From the NCBI GenBank assembly GCA_944388145.1, contig CALXHQ010000001.1:248001-312000 (forward strand): 64,000 nucleotides of DNA. The letters run 5' to 3'. The notes under the pieces were generated by a model. It was given only the letters and a program-made list of their open reading frames with translations. It was not told the origin of the DNA and did no database searches. Origin of the DNA: an uncultured Gemmiger sp. (lineage in GTDB: Bacteria > Bacillota > Clostridia > Oscillospirales > Ruminococcaceae). This document shows, in pieces, positions 34,707 to 42,324 of this stretch; within the stretch, counting starts at the first letter, position 1; each line of letters starts with the position of its first letter. The translations under genes and the position numbers were made by a program.

Positions 34707-35500
34707 TGAAATATGATTTGCAGTCCATGGCCCGCGTGCTGCTGCCGGCGTGGGCCGGGGCGGTCCTGCTGGCGCTGCTTCTTGCGGGGATGCAGGTATT
34801 GCTGCCGCCACCGCAGGGTCCGTGGCAAATGACCTGCTCGCTTTTTTACGGACTGGCCATGCTGGCGGTGGTGGCCGCCGTGAGCGTCGTGACCGTGGTT
34901 TTGAACATTCTGCGCACCTACGGGATGCTGGGACGGTCTGGCTACCTGATGTTCAGCCTGCCGGTGGGCACCGGAAGGCTGATGCTCTCCCGCTTTTTGT
35001 GTGCGGTTGGAACCACCGCCGTCAGCCTGGTGCTGACCGTTGCGCTGCTGGCAGCGATGACCGGGACAGCACCGCTGGCACAGATGTATGCCGACGGCGG
35101 GGACGTTCCCATCCTGCCGTTCGGGGAGACCGCCCCCGCCTTTTGGGGGCTTATGGGATTGCTGGCCGCTATCCTTTGTTTTGGGTACGTCCTCATTCTG
35201 GCCTGTGTTGCCATCGGCGGACAGTGGCCGCAGCGGCGGCTGATCGCCACCGCCATCAGCTATCTGGCCCTGAGCTATGGGCTTGGCCTGACTGCCACGC
35301 TCATGATCGCGCTGCTGGTATCCGCACTTCAGTTCAGCAATGCAGCCCTGTTGAAGGATCTGAGCATCTGGATCAACAGCAATATCTTTGCAGGTGTTGG
35401 CCTGTTTGCAGTGGGCATCGCCTTGATTTTGGCTGCGGCAGGTGGTATCCTGTGGGTGATAGCCCGGCGGTTTTTGAGCAAACGGCTGAACCTTGCATAA
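34691..35500 (+). CDS. ABC transporter permease-type membrane protein
   Basis: 269 residues from ATG 34691-34693 with AGGAGGT 5 nt upstream. Six hydrophobic segments (about residues 17-40, 55-80, 105-130, 160-180, 190-215, 235-258) and a start LRKLMKYDLQSMARVLLPAW typical of ABC-2-like permeases, in which a short amphipathic helix precedes the first membrane segment. It is encoded directly after its ATPase and the YtrA-type regulator. It likely moves a peptide or lipid-linked compound, or senses cell-envelope stress; substrate unknown. Confidence 0.8.
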   Translation: MLRKLMKYDLQSMARVLLPAWAGAVLLALLLAGMQVLLPPPQGPWQMTCSLFYGLAMLAVVAAVSVVTVVLNILRTYGMLGRSGYLMFSLPVGTGRLMLSRFLCAVGTTAVSLVLTVALLAAMTGTAPLAQMYADGGDVPILPFGETAPAFWGLMGLLAAILCFGYVLILACVAIGGQWPQRRLIATAISYLALSYGLGLTATLMIALLVSALQFSNAALLKDLSIWINSNIFAGVGLFAVGIALILAAAGGILWVIARRFLSKRLNLA

Positions 35501-35541
35501 CGCCGCCGGCTCCGTATTTTCATCGAACAAAGGAGACTGCA

Positions 35542-35754
35542 ATGGAACAACGCCAATATATCTGCCCCAAATGCGGTTGTACCCAGTACGAGGCCGACCG
35601 GCTGCAAGCCACCGGCGGCAACTTTGCCAAGCTGTTTGATGTGCAGAACAAAAAGTTCGTCACTGTCAGCTGCTGCAACTGCGGCTATACCGAGCTGTAC
35701 CGCCAGACCGGCGGCGAGGGCTGGGACGTGTTGGACTTTTTTATGGGTGGCTGA
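35542..35754 (+). CDS. Small zinc-ribbon protein
   Basis: 70 residues from ATG 35542-35544, AAAGGAGA upstream. Two CxxC knuckles, YICPKCGC near the start and VSCCNCGYTELY about 40 residues later, form a zinc ribbon; the rest is short and polar. Proteins of this size annotated as zinc-ribbon nucleic-acid-binding proteins occur widely in Clostridia without a known role. It follows the ABC permease gene by 41 bp and may be part of that transcript. Confidence 0.8.
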   Translation: MEQRQYICPKCGCTQYEADRLQATGGNFAKLFDVQNKKFVTVSCCNCGYTELYRQTGGEGWDVLDFFMGG

Positions 35755-35815
35755 GCGCCGCTCAACTTCAAGCCGAGCCCCAACTTCATTTTGCAGAAGG
35801 AATCGGTTTCCCCTC

Positions 35816-35844
35816 TTGACAGAAAAGCCGGAGCAGCGTATAGT
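35816..35844 (+). promoter_or_regulatory. Strong promoter ahead of the small membrane protein gene
   Basis: Perfect TTGACA (35816-35821), 17-nt spacer, TATAGT (35839-35844). It opens a leader of about 95 nt that contains two hairpins. Confidence 0.8.
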
Positions 35845-35851
35845 ATTTATG

Positions 35852-35927
35852 TTGTTAGTTATAGCTAACGCAAAATTTGCTCTGGTTGGATTGGCGGGTG
35901 TCAACAGCACCCGCCATCTCCGTTTTT
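35852..35927 (+). promoter_or_regulatory. Leader with two hairpins (possible attenuator)
   Basis: A small hairpin GTTAG-TTATAG-CTAAC lies near the transcript start. It is followed by a perfect 8-bp stem GGCGGGTG (35893-35900)/CACCCGCC (35908-35915), then ATCTCCG and TTTTT (35923-35927). The T-run is offset by 7 nt, so it is a weak terminator at best. The ribosome binding site of the next gene follows at about 35933. Confidence 0.4.
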
Positions 35928-35945
35928 ACCATGAGGAGGGCACCC

Positions 35946-36296
35946 ATGTCAGCCACAGCGATTGCAACCATTGTTTTGCTCACCCTTGCCACGTTCTTGC
36001 TGCTGGTGTTTCGCAGCCAGCTGCTCCATGGGATCGCCGCAAAGCAAAAGCCGGCAGTGCGGCGGTATCCTTACTGCACCCGCATTGCACTGGGCACGCT
36101 GTCGGGCTTATACCGGGCCAGGTTGGTGGAGCGGCAGTTGAACCGGATGGAAGCCACCTGCGCCTTCGTGGACTACGCCCACCGCCAGGCCGTGGTGTAC
36201 ACGCAGCAGCATCCGGATCTGGGCGCATTGGCCTCCACACTGGAGCAGTCCGGCTGTCGGGCAGTTTCCTTTTCAGTGGAGAGGACAGGCGACTGA
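35946..36296 (+). CDS. Small single-span membrane protein, unknown function
   Basis: 116 residues from ATG 35946-35948 with GAGGAGG 6 nt upstream. Residues 4-24 form one hydrophobic helix; the rest is basic and soluble (RRYPYCTRIALGTLSGLYRA, then a helical stretch with DYAHRQAVVYTQQHPDLGAL). No family recognised. Orientation by the positive-inside rule puts the C-terminal domain in the cytoplasm. It has its own strong promoter and a structured leader, which suggests regulated high expression. Downstream coaX has a separate promoter. Confidence 0.65.
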   Translation: MSATAIATIVLLTLATFLLLVFRSQLLHGIAAKQKPAVRRYPYCTRIALGTLSGLYRARLVERQLNRMEATCAFVDYAHRQAVVYTQQHPDLGALASTLEQSGCRAVSFSVERTGD

Positions 36297-36431
36297 CCGG
36301 CGAGGGCTGCCTCCGCAAAACGGGATCCGCGGCCGATAATGCCTGTTCGGGTGGTTCCTTCGCCGGAAAAATGCTTTTTAGCTCCAACCGCCCCGTGCCC
36401 TTTTATAGCCAACTGTCCCGTGCCCTGCTCT

Positions 36432-36460
36432 TTGCAAAGCGCAGGGCAATCTGCTATAAT
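36432..36460 (+). promoter_or_regulatory. Promoter of coaX
   Basis: TTGCAA (36432-36437), 17-nt spacer, TATAAT (36455-36460) with an upstream TG giving an extended -10. Confidence 0.75.
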
Positions 36461-36526
36461 TTTGTGATGGATACATCCTGCCGGCAGAGGCCGGCCGGGC
36501 AATTTTACAGGAAAGCAGGGCTTTGT

Positions 36527-37297
36527 ATGCTGCTGGCCGTGGACATCGGCAACACAAATATCTGTATCGGCGTTTTGGAGGGTGACAGGGTACGTTTTAC
36601 CACACGCATGGTCACCCGTCCGCGCTGCACAGCGGACGAATACACAGCGGAGCTGAAATTTCTGTTGCGGCGCATCGGGGTTACGCCCACCGAGGCCGAG
36701 GGAGTCATTGTGTGCAGCGTGGTACCCGGGCTGACACGCCCCCTGGCAGAGGCCTGCAAGCGGCTGAGCGGCCGGGACGCCATGCTGGTGAGCGTGGACC
36801 TGGATACCGGACTGACAATGGATGTGGACGCTCCGGAGCGGGTGGGCCAGGACCGTATTGCCGACGCCGCAGCGGCCGCGGCGCGGTATCCCCTGCCCTG
36901 CATGACCGTGGACATGGGGACCGCCACCACCTACAATGTGATCGGTGCAGGGAGCGTATTCCTGGGAGGATTCATTGTGCCCGGCGTACAGACGAGCCTG
37001 CGGGCCATCAGCTCAGGCACAGCCCAGCTGCCCCCCATTGCGCCAGAGCCGCCGGCAGAGCTGATCGGGAAAAATACGGTGGATTGCCTGAACAACGGGG
37101 CCATGTTTGGCACTGCTGCAATGCTGGATGGGCTGGCAGCCCGTGTAGAGGCCCATCTTGGGCAACCGCTGACCGTGGTTGCCACCGGCGGCCTGGCCCC
37201 TTACATTATGCCCTGCTGCACCCGCGAGGTGCACTACGATGCAGACCTGCTCTTTCATGGACTGGCACTGCTGTACCAGCGCAACCGGCAAAGATAG
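36527..37297 (+). CDS. coaX: Type III pantothenate kinase
   Basis: 256 residues from ATG 36527-36529. ASKHA-fold kinase: phosphate motif MLLAVDIGNTNICIGV at the start, PERVGQDRIADAAAAA in the pantothenate-binding region, MTVDMGTATTYNVI with catalytic Asp, and FGTAAMLDGL plus VVATGGLAPYI near the C-terminus. It phosphorylates pantothenate, the first step of coenzyme A synthesis. Type III kinases are not inhibited by CoA and need a monovalent cation. Monocistronic between a good promoter and a terminator. Confidence 0.96.
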   Translation: MLLAVDIGNTNICIGVLEGDRVRFTTRMVTRPRCTADEYTAELKFLLRRIGVTPTEAEGVIVCSVVPGLTRPLAEACKRLSGRDAMLVSVDLDTGLTMDVDAPERVGQDRIADAAAAAARYPLPCMTVDMGTATTYNVIGAGSVFLGGFIVPGVQTSLRAISSGTAQLPPIAPEPPAELIGKNTVDCLNNGAMFGTAAMLDGLAARVEAHLGQPLTVVATGGLAPYIMPCCTREVHYDADLLFHGLALLYQRNRQR

Positions 37298-37384
37298 CAG
37301 GATGCGGATACCGGTTGCCCCGCATCCGTTCCGCGAATTTGCTGCGCGTTTCACGGAGCGCAGCCATACCCTGACTGCAAAATA

Positions 37385-37425
37385 AAAGAAGGCGCCCCTG
37401 CCGGATGGCTGGGGCGCCTTCTTTG
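37385..37425. terminator. Terminator between convergent coaX and the nucleoside lipoprotein gene
   Basis: AAAGAAGGCGCCCC pairs with GGGGCGCCTTCTTT; 14-bp stem, A-rich before and T-rich after, usable from both sides. Confidence 0.85.
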
Positions 37426-37455
37426 CGATTATAAAAGGGATCAGCTAGTCAGAGA

Positions 37456-38658
37456 TCAGCCCTGATAGTCAACATTGACGGCGGTGACTTCGGGATGGAC
37501 ATTCTGATCGAAGCTGTCATCCACAACCAGCTCGCCGCTCTTAATGGCGTCGAACAGGCTGTCGTACTGGTCCTGGGTGAAGTTGGTGAACTTGGAGGTC
37601 TCCATGGGCAGGCCAACGCAATCCTCGGCAGCGCCCAGGACGGTCTGCTTACCAGAATAGGTGTCGGTCCAAGTCCAGTCATTGCCCATGCAGTCGGTCA
37701 GCGCAACGGTGACAGAGTTGGCCAGGGACTTCATGGCAGAGGTGATCACAAAGTCGCCCAGATTGGACTGGTCCACATCAACGCCAATCATCTTGCCGTT
37801 GTTGGTCTGAGCAGCAGCTGCGCAGGAGTTGCCCACCTGGCCGCCGCAGGCGAAGATAACCTCGGTGCCGGTGGTGTACCAGCCGTCCATCTTGGTAACG
37901 ATCTCGTCGTTGGCCTCGAAGGTGCCGGAGTACCAGTAGTTGATATTCACACCGTCGATGCCCAGCTCGTTGGCAGCAGCGTCAGCGCCCTGCACAAAGC
38001 CGTAGCCGTAACGGATGACGGCGGGAACCGCGATGCCACCCAGGAAGCCCAGCTGGGTGTAGCCATCGGCCACAGCAGCGTAGCCAGCCAGATAACCAGC
38101 CTGCTCCTCCTTATAGGTGACCAGAGCGGTGTTGGCGGTGATGTACTGGCTCATATCAATGGCAGCCGGATCATAGTCAGCAGCGCTGGTATCCACGCCG
38201 CCGGCACCCAGCATATCATCGGTGGAAACGTCCAGAGCCAGGAAGCTGACATCGGGGTACTTGGTCTGCACAGTCTCCAGGGTGCTGGCGAACAGATAGC
38301 CGGCCATGACAACCGCCTTGGCACCATCGTTGACAGCATTGTCGACCTGCTCGATACGGGCAGCGTCAGAGTCCTCAGAGGGACGGTAGTAGTTGGCCTT
38401 CAGGTTGTTGGCAGCGCAGAAATCCTGCACGCCCTGCCAGGTGTACTGGTTGAAGGACTGGTCATCGATGTTGCCCACGTCGGTAACAAACGCGACGTCG
38501 GTCTTATTGTTAGAGGTGTTCTCCGTGCTGGCAGCCTCCTCAGTGGCACCGGAGGTGGTGCCGGACGTGCTGCCAGGCGTAGAGGAGGTCGTGCCGCCGC
38601 AGGCAACCAAGGACAGCGCCATGCAGCCGGCCATGAGCAAAGCAAGAATCTTTTTCAT
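37456..38658 (-). CDS. BMP family substrate-binding lipoprotein (probable nucleoside binding), first copy
   Basis: 400 residues. Lipoprotein signal MKKILALLMAGCMALSLVAC with lipobox Cys20, a Ser/Thr/Gly-rich linker to about residue 50, then the Bmp/PnrA fold: VAFVTDVGNIDDQSFNQYTW, EEQAGYLAGYAAVADGYTQL, IFACGGQVGNSC and a C-terminal GVDVDQ. PnrA/BmpA proteins bind purine nucleosides for an ABC importer. The upstream genes deoD and cdd support a nucleoside ligand. AAGGAGA precedes the ATG. No importer ATPase or permease is encoded in this window. It has its own promoter besides the operon's. Confidence 0.9.
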   Translation of the reverse strand: MKKILALLMAGCMALSLVACGGTTSSTPGSTSGTTSGATEEAASTENTSNNKTDVAFVTDVGNIDDQSFNQYTWQGVQDFCAANNLKANYYRPSEDSDAARIEQVDNAVNDGAKAVVMAGYLFASTLETVQTKYPDVSFLALDVSTDDMLGAGGVDTSAADYDPAAIDMSQYITANTALVTYKEEQAGYLAGYAAVADGYTQLGFLGGIAVPAVIRYGYGFVQGADAAANELGIDGVNINYWYSGTFEANDEIVTKMDGWYTTGTEVIFACGGQVGNSCAAAAQTNNGKMIGVDVDQSNLGDFVITSAMKSLANSVTVALTDCMGNDWTWTDTYSGKQTVLGAAEDCVGLPMETSKFTNFTQDQYDSLFDAIKSGELVVDDSFDQNVHPEVTAVNVDYQG

Positions 38659-38718
38659 GTTATGTCTCCTTCATGGAATGGGTTATGCAAGAGCAAAACG
38701 CTCCCGCAGTACAAGCCT

Positions 38719-38747
38719 AGTATAGTCCATGCCGTGACAATTTTCAA
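38719..38747 (-). promoter_or_regulatory. Internal promoter for the first BMP lipoprotein gene
   Basis: Minus-strand TTGAAA (38742-38747), 17-nt spacer, TATACT (38719-38724), about 60 nt before the start codon, so this gene can be expressed at a higher level than deoD-cdd. Confidence 0.65.
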
Positions 38748-38829
38748 CGGAATCCGCCATTACAAAAGCATAACAATTCTTTACAGGGATTTGACACAGC
38801 CGCTGCGCCGCCGCATCCTTGGCGCTGCA

Positions 38830-39996
38830 TCATCCGTTTTGGTAGTCGATGGTCACATTGGGCGCCTGGATCAGATCTGTGGGGTCGGGGTCAGAATAGC
38901 GCTCTACCCGCAGACCTCCGTTGACCAGGCCGTCATAGACCTGCTCATAGCTCTGCTCCGAGAAGGACTGGAACCCCCACCGGGCACAAGCCAGGCCCAC
39001 TGCGCCGTTGGCCACACCCACGCGCTCGGTCTTGCCGGCCTGGTCGCTGTTCCAACTGCCGCCATTTGTATAAAAGGTATACAGCTGGTTCTGCGTCACC
39101 GCGGAATACCGCTTGACCGCGGACCCCAGCATGGTGGCGTCCAGCCCATCCTGATCCCAGTCGGCAGCCAGCACGCGGCCGCCATTTTCCTGGGCGGCGG
39201 CAATGCAGCTTTGCGCCAGCGTGCCCCCCACCGCAAAGATGGCCTGCGTGCCTTCCACGTACCATCCGCTCATACGGGCGGTGATCTCCTCAGAGGCATC
39301 GTAAAGGCCGGAATACCAAATCTTCAGGTTTACCTCCACGCCGTTGCGCTCGGCCGCGGCCTGGGCCCCCTGCAGAAAGCCGGTGCCATACCTTACAATG
39401 CCGGGCAGCTGGTCTGCCCCCAGAAAGCCCAGCTCGGTATAACCGTCCGCCACGGCGGCATAGCCGGCCAGATAACCGGCCTGCTCCTCACTGAACAGCA
39501 CGCAATGGACATTATCGGCAGTGGTGTAGTTGGCGTAGTCGTCGCTGTGCGGTTCGCCGTCCAAGATCAGATAGCTGACAGTGGGATAGTTGTTCTGCAG
39601 CTCGTAAAGCGGAACCTCCATGTCGGCGCCGGCACAGAGGACGATCTCCGCGCCGCTCTCGGCGGCGGCGCGCAGCGCCTCCTCCCGGGATTCAACACTA
39701 TCCTCCTGCGCGGTGAAAAGCTGCGGTGTGGCGCCAAAGTTTGTGCAGAAGGCCTGCACCCCCTGCCATACCATGGCATTGATCCCTGTGTCGGTGCCGG
39801 CGTGGTCCACCGCCAGGGCAACGGTTCGGCCGGCAGCCAGCGTTGCCTCCTCCTCAGCAGAGGGAAGCAGCGTGTAGGTGCTGTCATCCTGCAGAGCTGC
39901 GGGGACGCTGCTGTCAGAATCGGCTTGCTCCGAACCACAGGCACAAAGGCTTGCCAGGACCCCGGCGCACAGCACGAGAGAAAGAACTTTTTTCAT
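38830..39996 (-). CDS. BMP family substrate-binding lipoprotein, second copy
   Basis: 388 residues. Signal MKKVLSLVLCAGVLASLCAC with lipobox Cys20, then an acidic linker and a Bmp/PnrA-type domain clearly paralogous to the protein encoded downstream (shared EEQAGYLAGYAAVADGYT and IFAVGGT/IFACGGQ segments). The N-terminal ligand region differs: VALAVDHAGTDTGINAMVWQ replaces the Asp-rich VTDVGNIDDQSFN of the first copy, so it may bind a different ligand or none. Last part of the deoD-cdd transcript, 82 bp after cdd. Function inferred as nucleoside or related solute binding. Confidence 0.85.
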   Translation of the reverse strand: MKKVLSLVLCAGVLASLCACGSEQADSDSSVPAALQDDSTYTLLPSAEEEATLAAGRTVALAVDHAGTDTGINAMVWQGVQAFCTNFGATPQLFTAQEDSVESREEALRAAAESGAEIVLCAGADMEVPLYELQNNYPTVSYLILDGEPHSDDYANYTTADNVHCVLFSEEQAGYLAGYAAVADGYTELGFLGADQLPGIVRYGTGFLQGAQAAAERNGVEVNLKIWYSGLYDASEEITARMSGWYVEGTQAIFAVGGTLAQSCIAAAQENGGRVLAADWDQDGLDATMLGSAVKRYSAVTQNQLYTFYTNGGSWNSDQAGKTERVGVANGAVGLACARWGFQSFSEQSYEQVYDGLVNGGLRVERYSDPDPTDLIQAPNVTIDYQNG

Positions 39997-40078
39997 GGAA
40001 AGGGTACTCCTTCAGGGTTTGACTGCCGCAGCGCGGCGTTCCCAGTATGGCGCATCGCCCGCGGATTGTCAACCGGGG

Positions 40079-40492
40079 TTACTCTGCCAGGTTGGCGGGG
40101 CCAAAGCCCAACGGCAGCAGCTGGCCCAGGGTAAACTCCTGATAATCCTGCTCGCTTCGGGCCAGAATCACCCGCAGGCCGGGGCCTCCAAACTCAAACA
40201 GCGCCTGGCGGCAAACTCCGCAGGGACTGGTGGGCAGGCTGTTGACCTGCCCCTCCAGGCTGCCCACAATGGCAATGGTGTCAAATGTTCTCTCCCCTGC
40301 GCTGACTGCCTGAGCCAGCGCAGCGCGCTCGGCGCAGATGGTGGGCGAGAAGGAGGCATTCTCAATGTTGCAGCCGGTGAACACCTTGCCGCTTTTGGTC
40401 AAAAGCGCAGCCCCCACCTTGAAGTGAGAATAGGGCGTATAGGCCTTTTCCCGCACGGCAAAGGCAGCGCGGATCAGTTCCTGGTCAGTCAT
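40079..40492 (-). CDS. cdd: Cytidine deaminase
   Basis: 137 residues from ATG 40490-40492; the deoD stop overlaps as TGATG. Zinc site and catalytic Glu are in CAERAAL and PCGVCRQAL; the substrate segment FKVGAALL...TGCNIENASFSPT is intact. The enzyme converts cytidine and deoxycytidine to uridine and deoxyuridine in salvage. A GTG one codon earlier is possible but GGGGGTG is better spaced for the ATG. Confidence 0.96.
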   Translation of the reverse strand: MTDQELIRAAFAVREKAYTPYSHFKVGAALLTKSGKVFTGCNIENASFSPTICAERAALAQAVSAGERTFDTIAIVGSLEGQVNSLPTSPCGVCRQALFEFGGPGLRVILARSEQDYQEFTLGQLLPLGFGPANLAE

Positions 40493-41211
40493 CACAGCTG
40501 CACCCCCAGGGCCACCTTCATCATGGCGGTAAAGCTGGTCTGCCGCTGCTCGGCCGTGGTGATCTCCGGCGAGACAAAGCTGTCCGAGATGGTCAGCAGG
40601 CAGGCGGCGCGCTTGCCCAGCACACGGGCATTGTGGAACAGGGCAAAGCTTTCCATCTCCACCGCCAGGCAGCCCTTCTCGTCCCGCAGGCGCTCCCAGT
40701 AGGTGGGCTTGGCGTCGGAGGGCTGGCGGTAGAATACATCACTGGAATGGATGTTGCCCTCGATCAGCGGGATGCCCTGTGCGGCGGCACTGGCTCGCAG
40801 CGCATCGTTCAGTTCGGGGGAAGGCAGCTGCAGGTCGGCACTGTCGCCCGATTGGGTCAGGGCATAGCTACTCTCGGAATAGGCGCCGGTGGCCAGCACC
40901 ACGTCAAACAGCTTTGCCCTGTCGGTATAGGAGCCGGCGGAACCGATGCGGATGATATTCTCCACACCGTACTGGCTGTACAGCTCGTAGGAATAGATGC
41001 CGATGGAGGGCATCCCCATACCGCTGCCCATCACACTGATGGGACGCCCCTGATAGGTGCCGGTATAGCCCAGCATCCCCCGCACGTCAGTGACCAGGCG
41101 GGGGCTGTCCAGGAAGGTATCGGCAATAAATTTGGCGCGCAGCGGGTCACCAGGCATCAGAACGGTGGGGGCAAAGTCGCCCATTTCGGCGCGATTGTGC
41201 GGGGTAGACAT
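40492..41211 (-). CDS. deoD: Purine-nucleoside phosphorylase, DeoD type
   Basis: 239 residues. Family motifs VLMPGDPLRAKFIADTFL, GSGMGMPSIGIYSYEL, IRIGSAGSY and the purine/ribose-binding AVEMESFALF with SDSFVSPE are all present. The hexameric DeoD enzymes split (deoxy)inosine, guanosine and adenosine with phosphate to base and (deoxy)ribose 1-phosphate. AAAGGAG lies 10 nt before the ATG. First gene of a nucleoside salvage group with cdd and two lipoproteins; the intergenic region upstream holds a TATACT (41283-41288 on the minus strand) and an inverted repeat. Confidence 0.96.
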   Translation of the reverse strand: MSTPHNRAEMGDFAPTVLMPGDPLRAKFIADTFLDSPRLVTDVRGMLGYTGTYQGRPISVMGSGMGMPSIGIYSYELYSQYGVENIIRIGSAGSYTDRAKLFDVVLATGAYSESSYALTQSGDSADLQLPSPELNDALRASAAAQGIPLIEGNIHSSDVFYRQPSDAKPTYWERLRDEKGCLAVEMESFALFHNARVLGKRAACLLTISDSFVSPEITTAEQRQTSFTAMMKVALGVQL

Positions 41212-41282
41212 AAATCATTCTCTCCTTTGTCCAGATATTTGGGATGTCCGGGTCCTTGCGGACAGACCGGCAATTTATTTCA

Positions 41283-41310
41283 GTATACCACATTTTGCCG
41301 GTTTGTGGTA
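41283..41310. promoter_or_regulatory. Divergent promoter region of deoD with inverted repeat
   Basis: Minus-strand -10 TATACT covers 41283-41288. TACCACA (41286-41292) and TGTGGTA (41304-41310) are perfect inverted repeats 11 nt apart, and the left arm overlaps the -10. This is placed as an operator for deoD and perhaps for the divergent radical SAM gene. Confidence 0.45.
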
Positions 41311-41386
41311 AACTGGTACAAAGATTCCCCGATTGGAAACAGAAATTTCACCGTTTGCTCTGCCCCTGTCAGGAAAGGATCGTGCC

Positions 41387-42301
41387 ATGCAACTGCCCGT
41401 TCAATGTCGTCTCTGCCCGCGCCAGTGCGGGGCCAACCGCGCCGCCGGGGAGGCGGGACGCTGCGGTGCCGCGGACACCCTGCTGGTGGCCCGCGCCGCC
41501 CTGCACCATTGGGAGGAGCCCTGCCTGAGCGGCCCACCGGAAGCGCAGACCGGCAGCGGCACGGTATTTTTTACCGGCTGTCCGCTGGGCTGCTGCTACT
41601 GCCAGAATTATCCCATCAGCCAGCAGGGATTGGGCAAGGCCATTGACGCCGCACGGCTGGAGGAAATATTTCTGGAATTGCAGGCCGCAGGTGCCAAGAA
41701 CCTGAACCTGGTCACTGCCACCCAGTGGCTGCCCTGGGTTCTGCCCGCCCTGCGGGGGGCCAGAGCCCGAGGGCTGCATATCCCGGTGGTGTACAATACC
41801 GGCGGCTATGAGCGCCCTCAGGTGGTGAAGGCGCTGGCCCGGGATGTGGACATCTGGCTGGCGGACCTCAAATACGCCTCCCCCGCCCTGGGGGCTGAGC
41901 TTTCCGGTGCGGAAGACTACAACCGGGTGGCGCTGGCTGCCCTGCGCCAAATGCTTGAGCAGACCGGTGTTCCCCGCTTTGACGGGGAGGGCTATCTGCA
42001 AAAAGGCGTGATCATCCGGCATCTGGTGCTGCCCGGCCACACGGCGGACTCACTGGAAGTGGTGCGGCAGATGGCTGCGCTGCGGCAGCAGACCGGCGTG
42101 GCGTTTTTGTCCAGCTTCATGTCCCAGTTCACGCCGTTTTACCAGGCTTCCCGGCATGGGCTGAACCGCCGGATCACCAGCTACGAGTATCGCAAGGTGG
42201 TGGATGCAGCCATCGCCGTGGGGCTGACCGACGGATATATGCAGGAAAAGAGCAGTGCCCGGGAGGAATACACCCCGCCGTTTGATCTGGAAGGGGTCTG
42301 A
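41387..42301 (+). CDS. Radical SAM protein, PflX/COG1313 type
   Basis: 304 residues from ATG 41387-41389 (AAAGGAT 7 nt upstream). An N-terminal Cys cluster (CRLCPRQCGANRAAG, then RCGAAD) is followed by the radical SAM motif GCPLGCCYCQNYPIS (CxxxCxxC) at about residues 66-80. The SAM-binding strand and the DIWLADLKYASP segment are typical of PflA-like proteins of COG1313. These are often annotated as pyruvate formate-lyase activating enzyme-like, but their targets are unproven; no glycyl-radical enzyme gene is nearby. The next gene begins 24 bp downstream, so they are likely co-transcribed. Confidence 0.85.
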   Translation: MQLPVQCRLCPRQCGANRAAGEAGRCGAADTLLVARAALHHWEEPCLSGPPEAQTGSGTVFFTGCPLGCCYCQNYPISQQGLGKAIDAARLEEIFLELQAAGAKNLNLVTATQWLPWVLPALRGARARGLHIPVVYNTGGYERPQVVKALARDVDIWLADLKYASPALGAELSGAEDYNRVALAALRQMLEQTGVPRFDGEGYLQKGVIIRHLVLPGHTADSLEVVRQMAALRQQTGVAFLSSFMSQFTPFYQASRHGLNRRITSYEYRKVVDAAIAVGLTDGYMQEKSSAREEYTPPFDLEGV

Positions 42302-42324
42302 CACCGGCGCAGGGAGTGTTTTGT

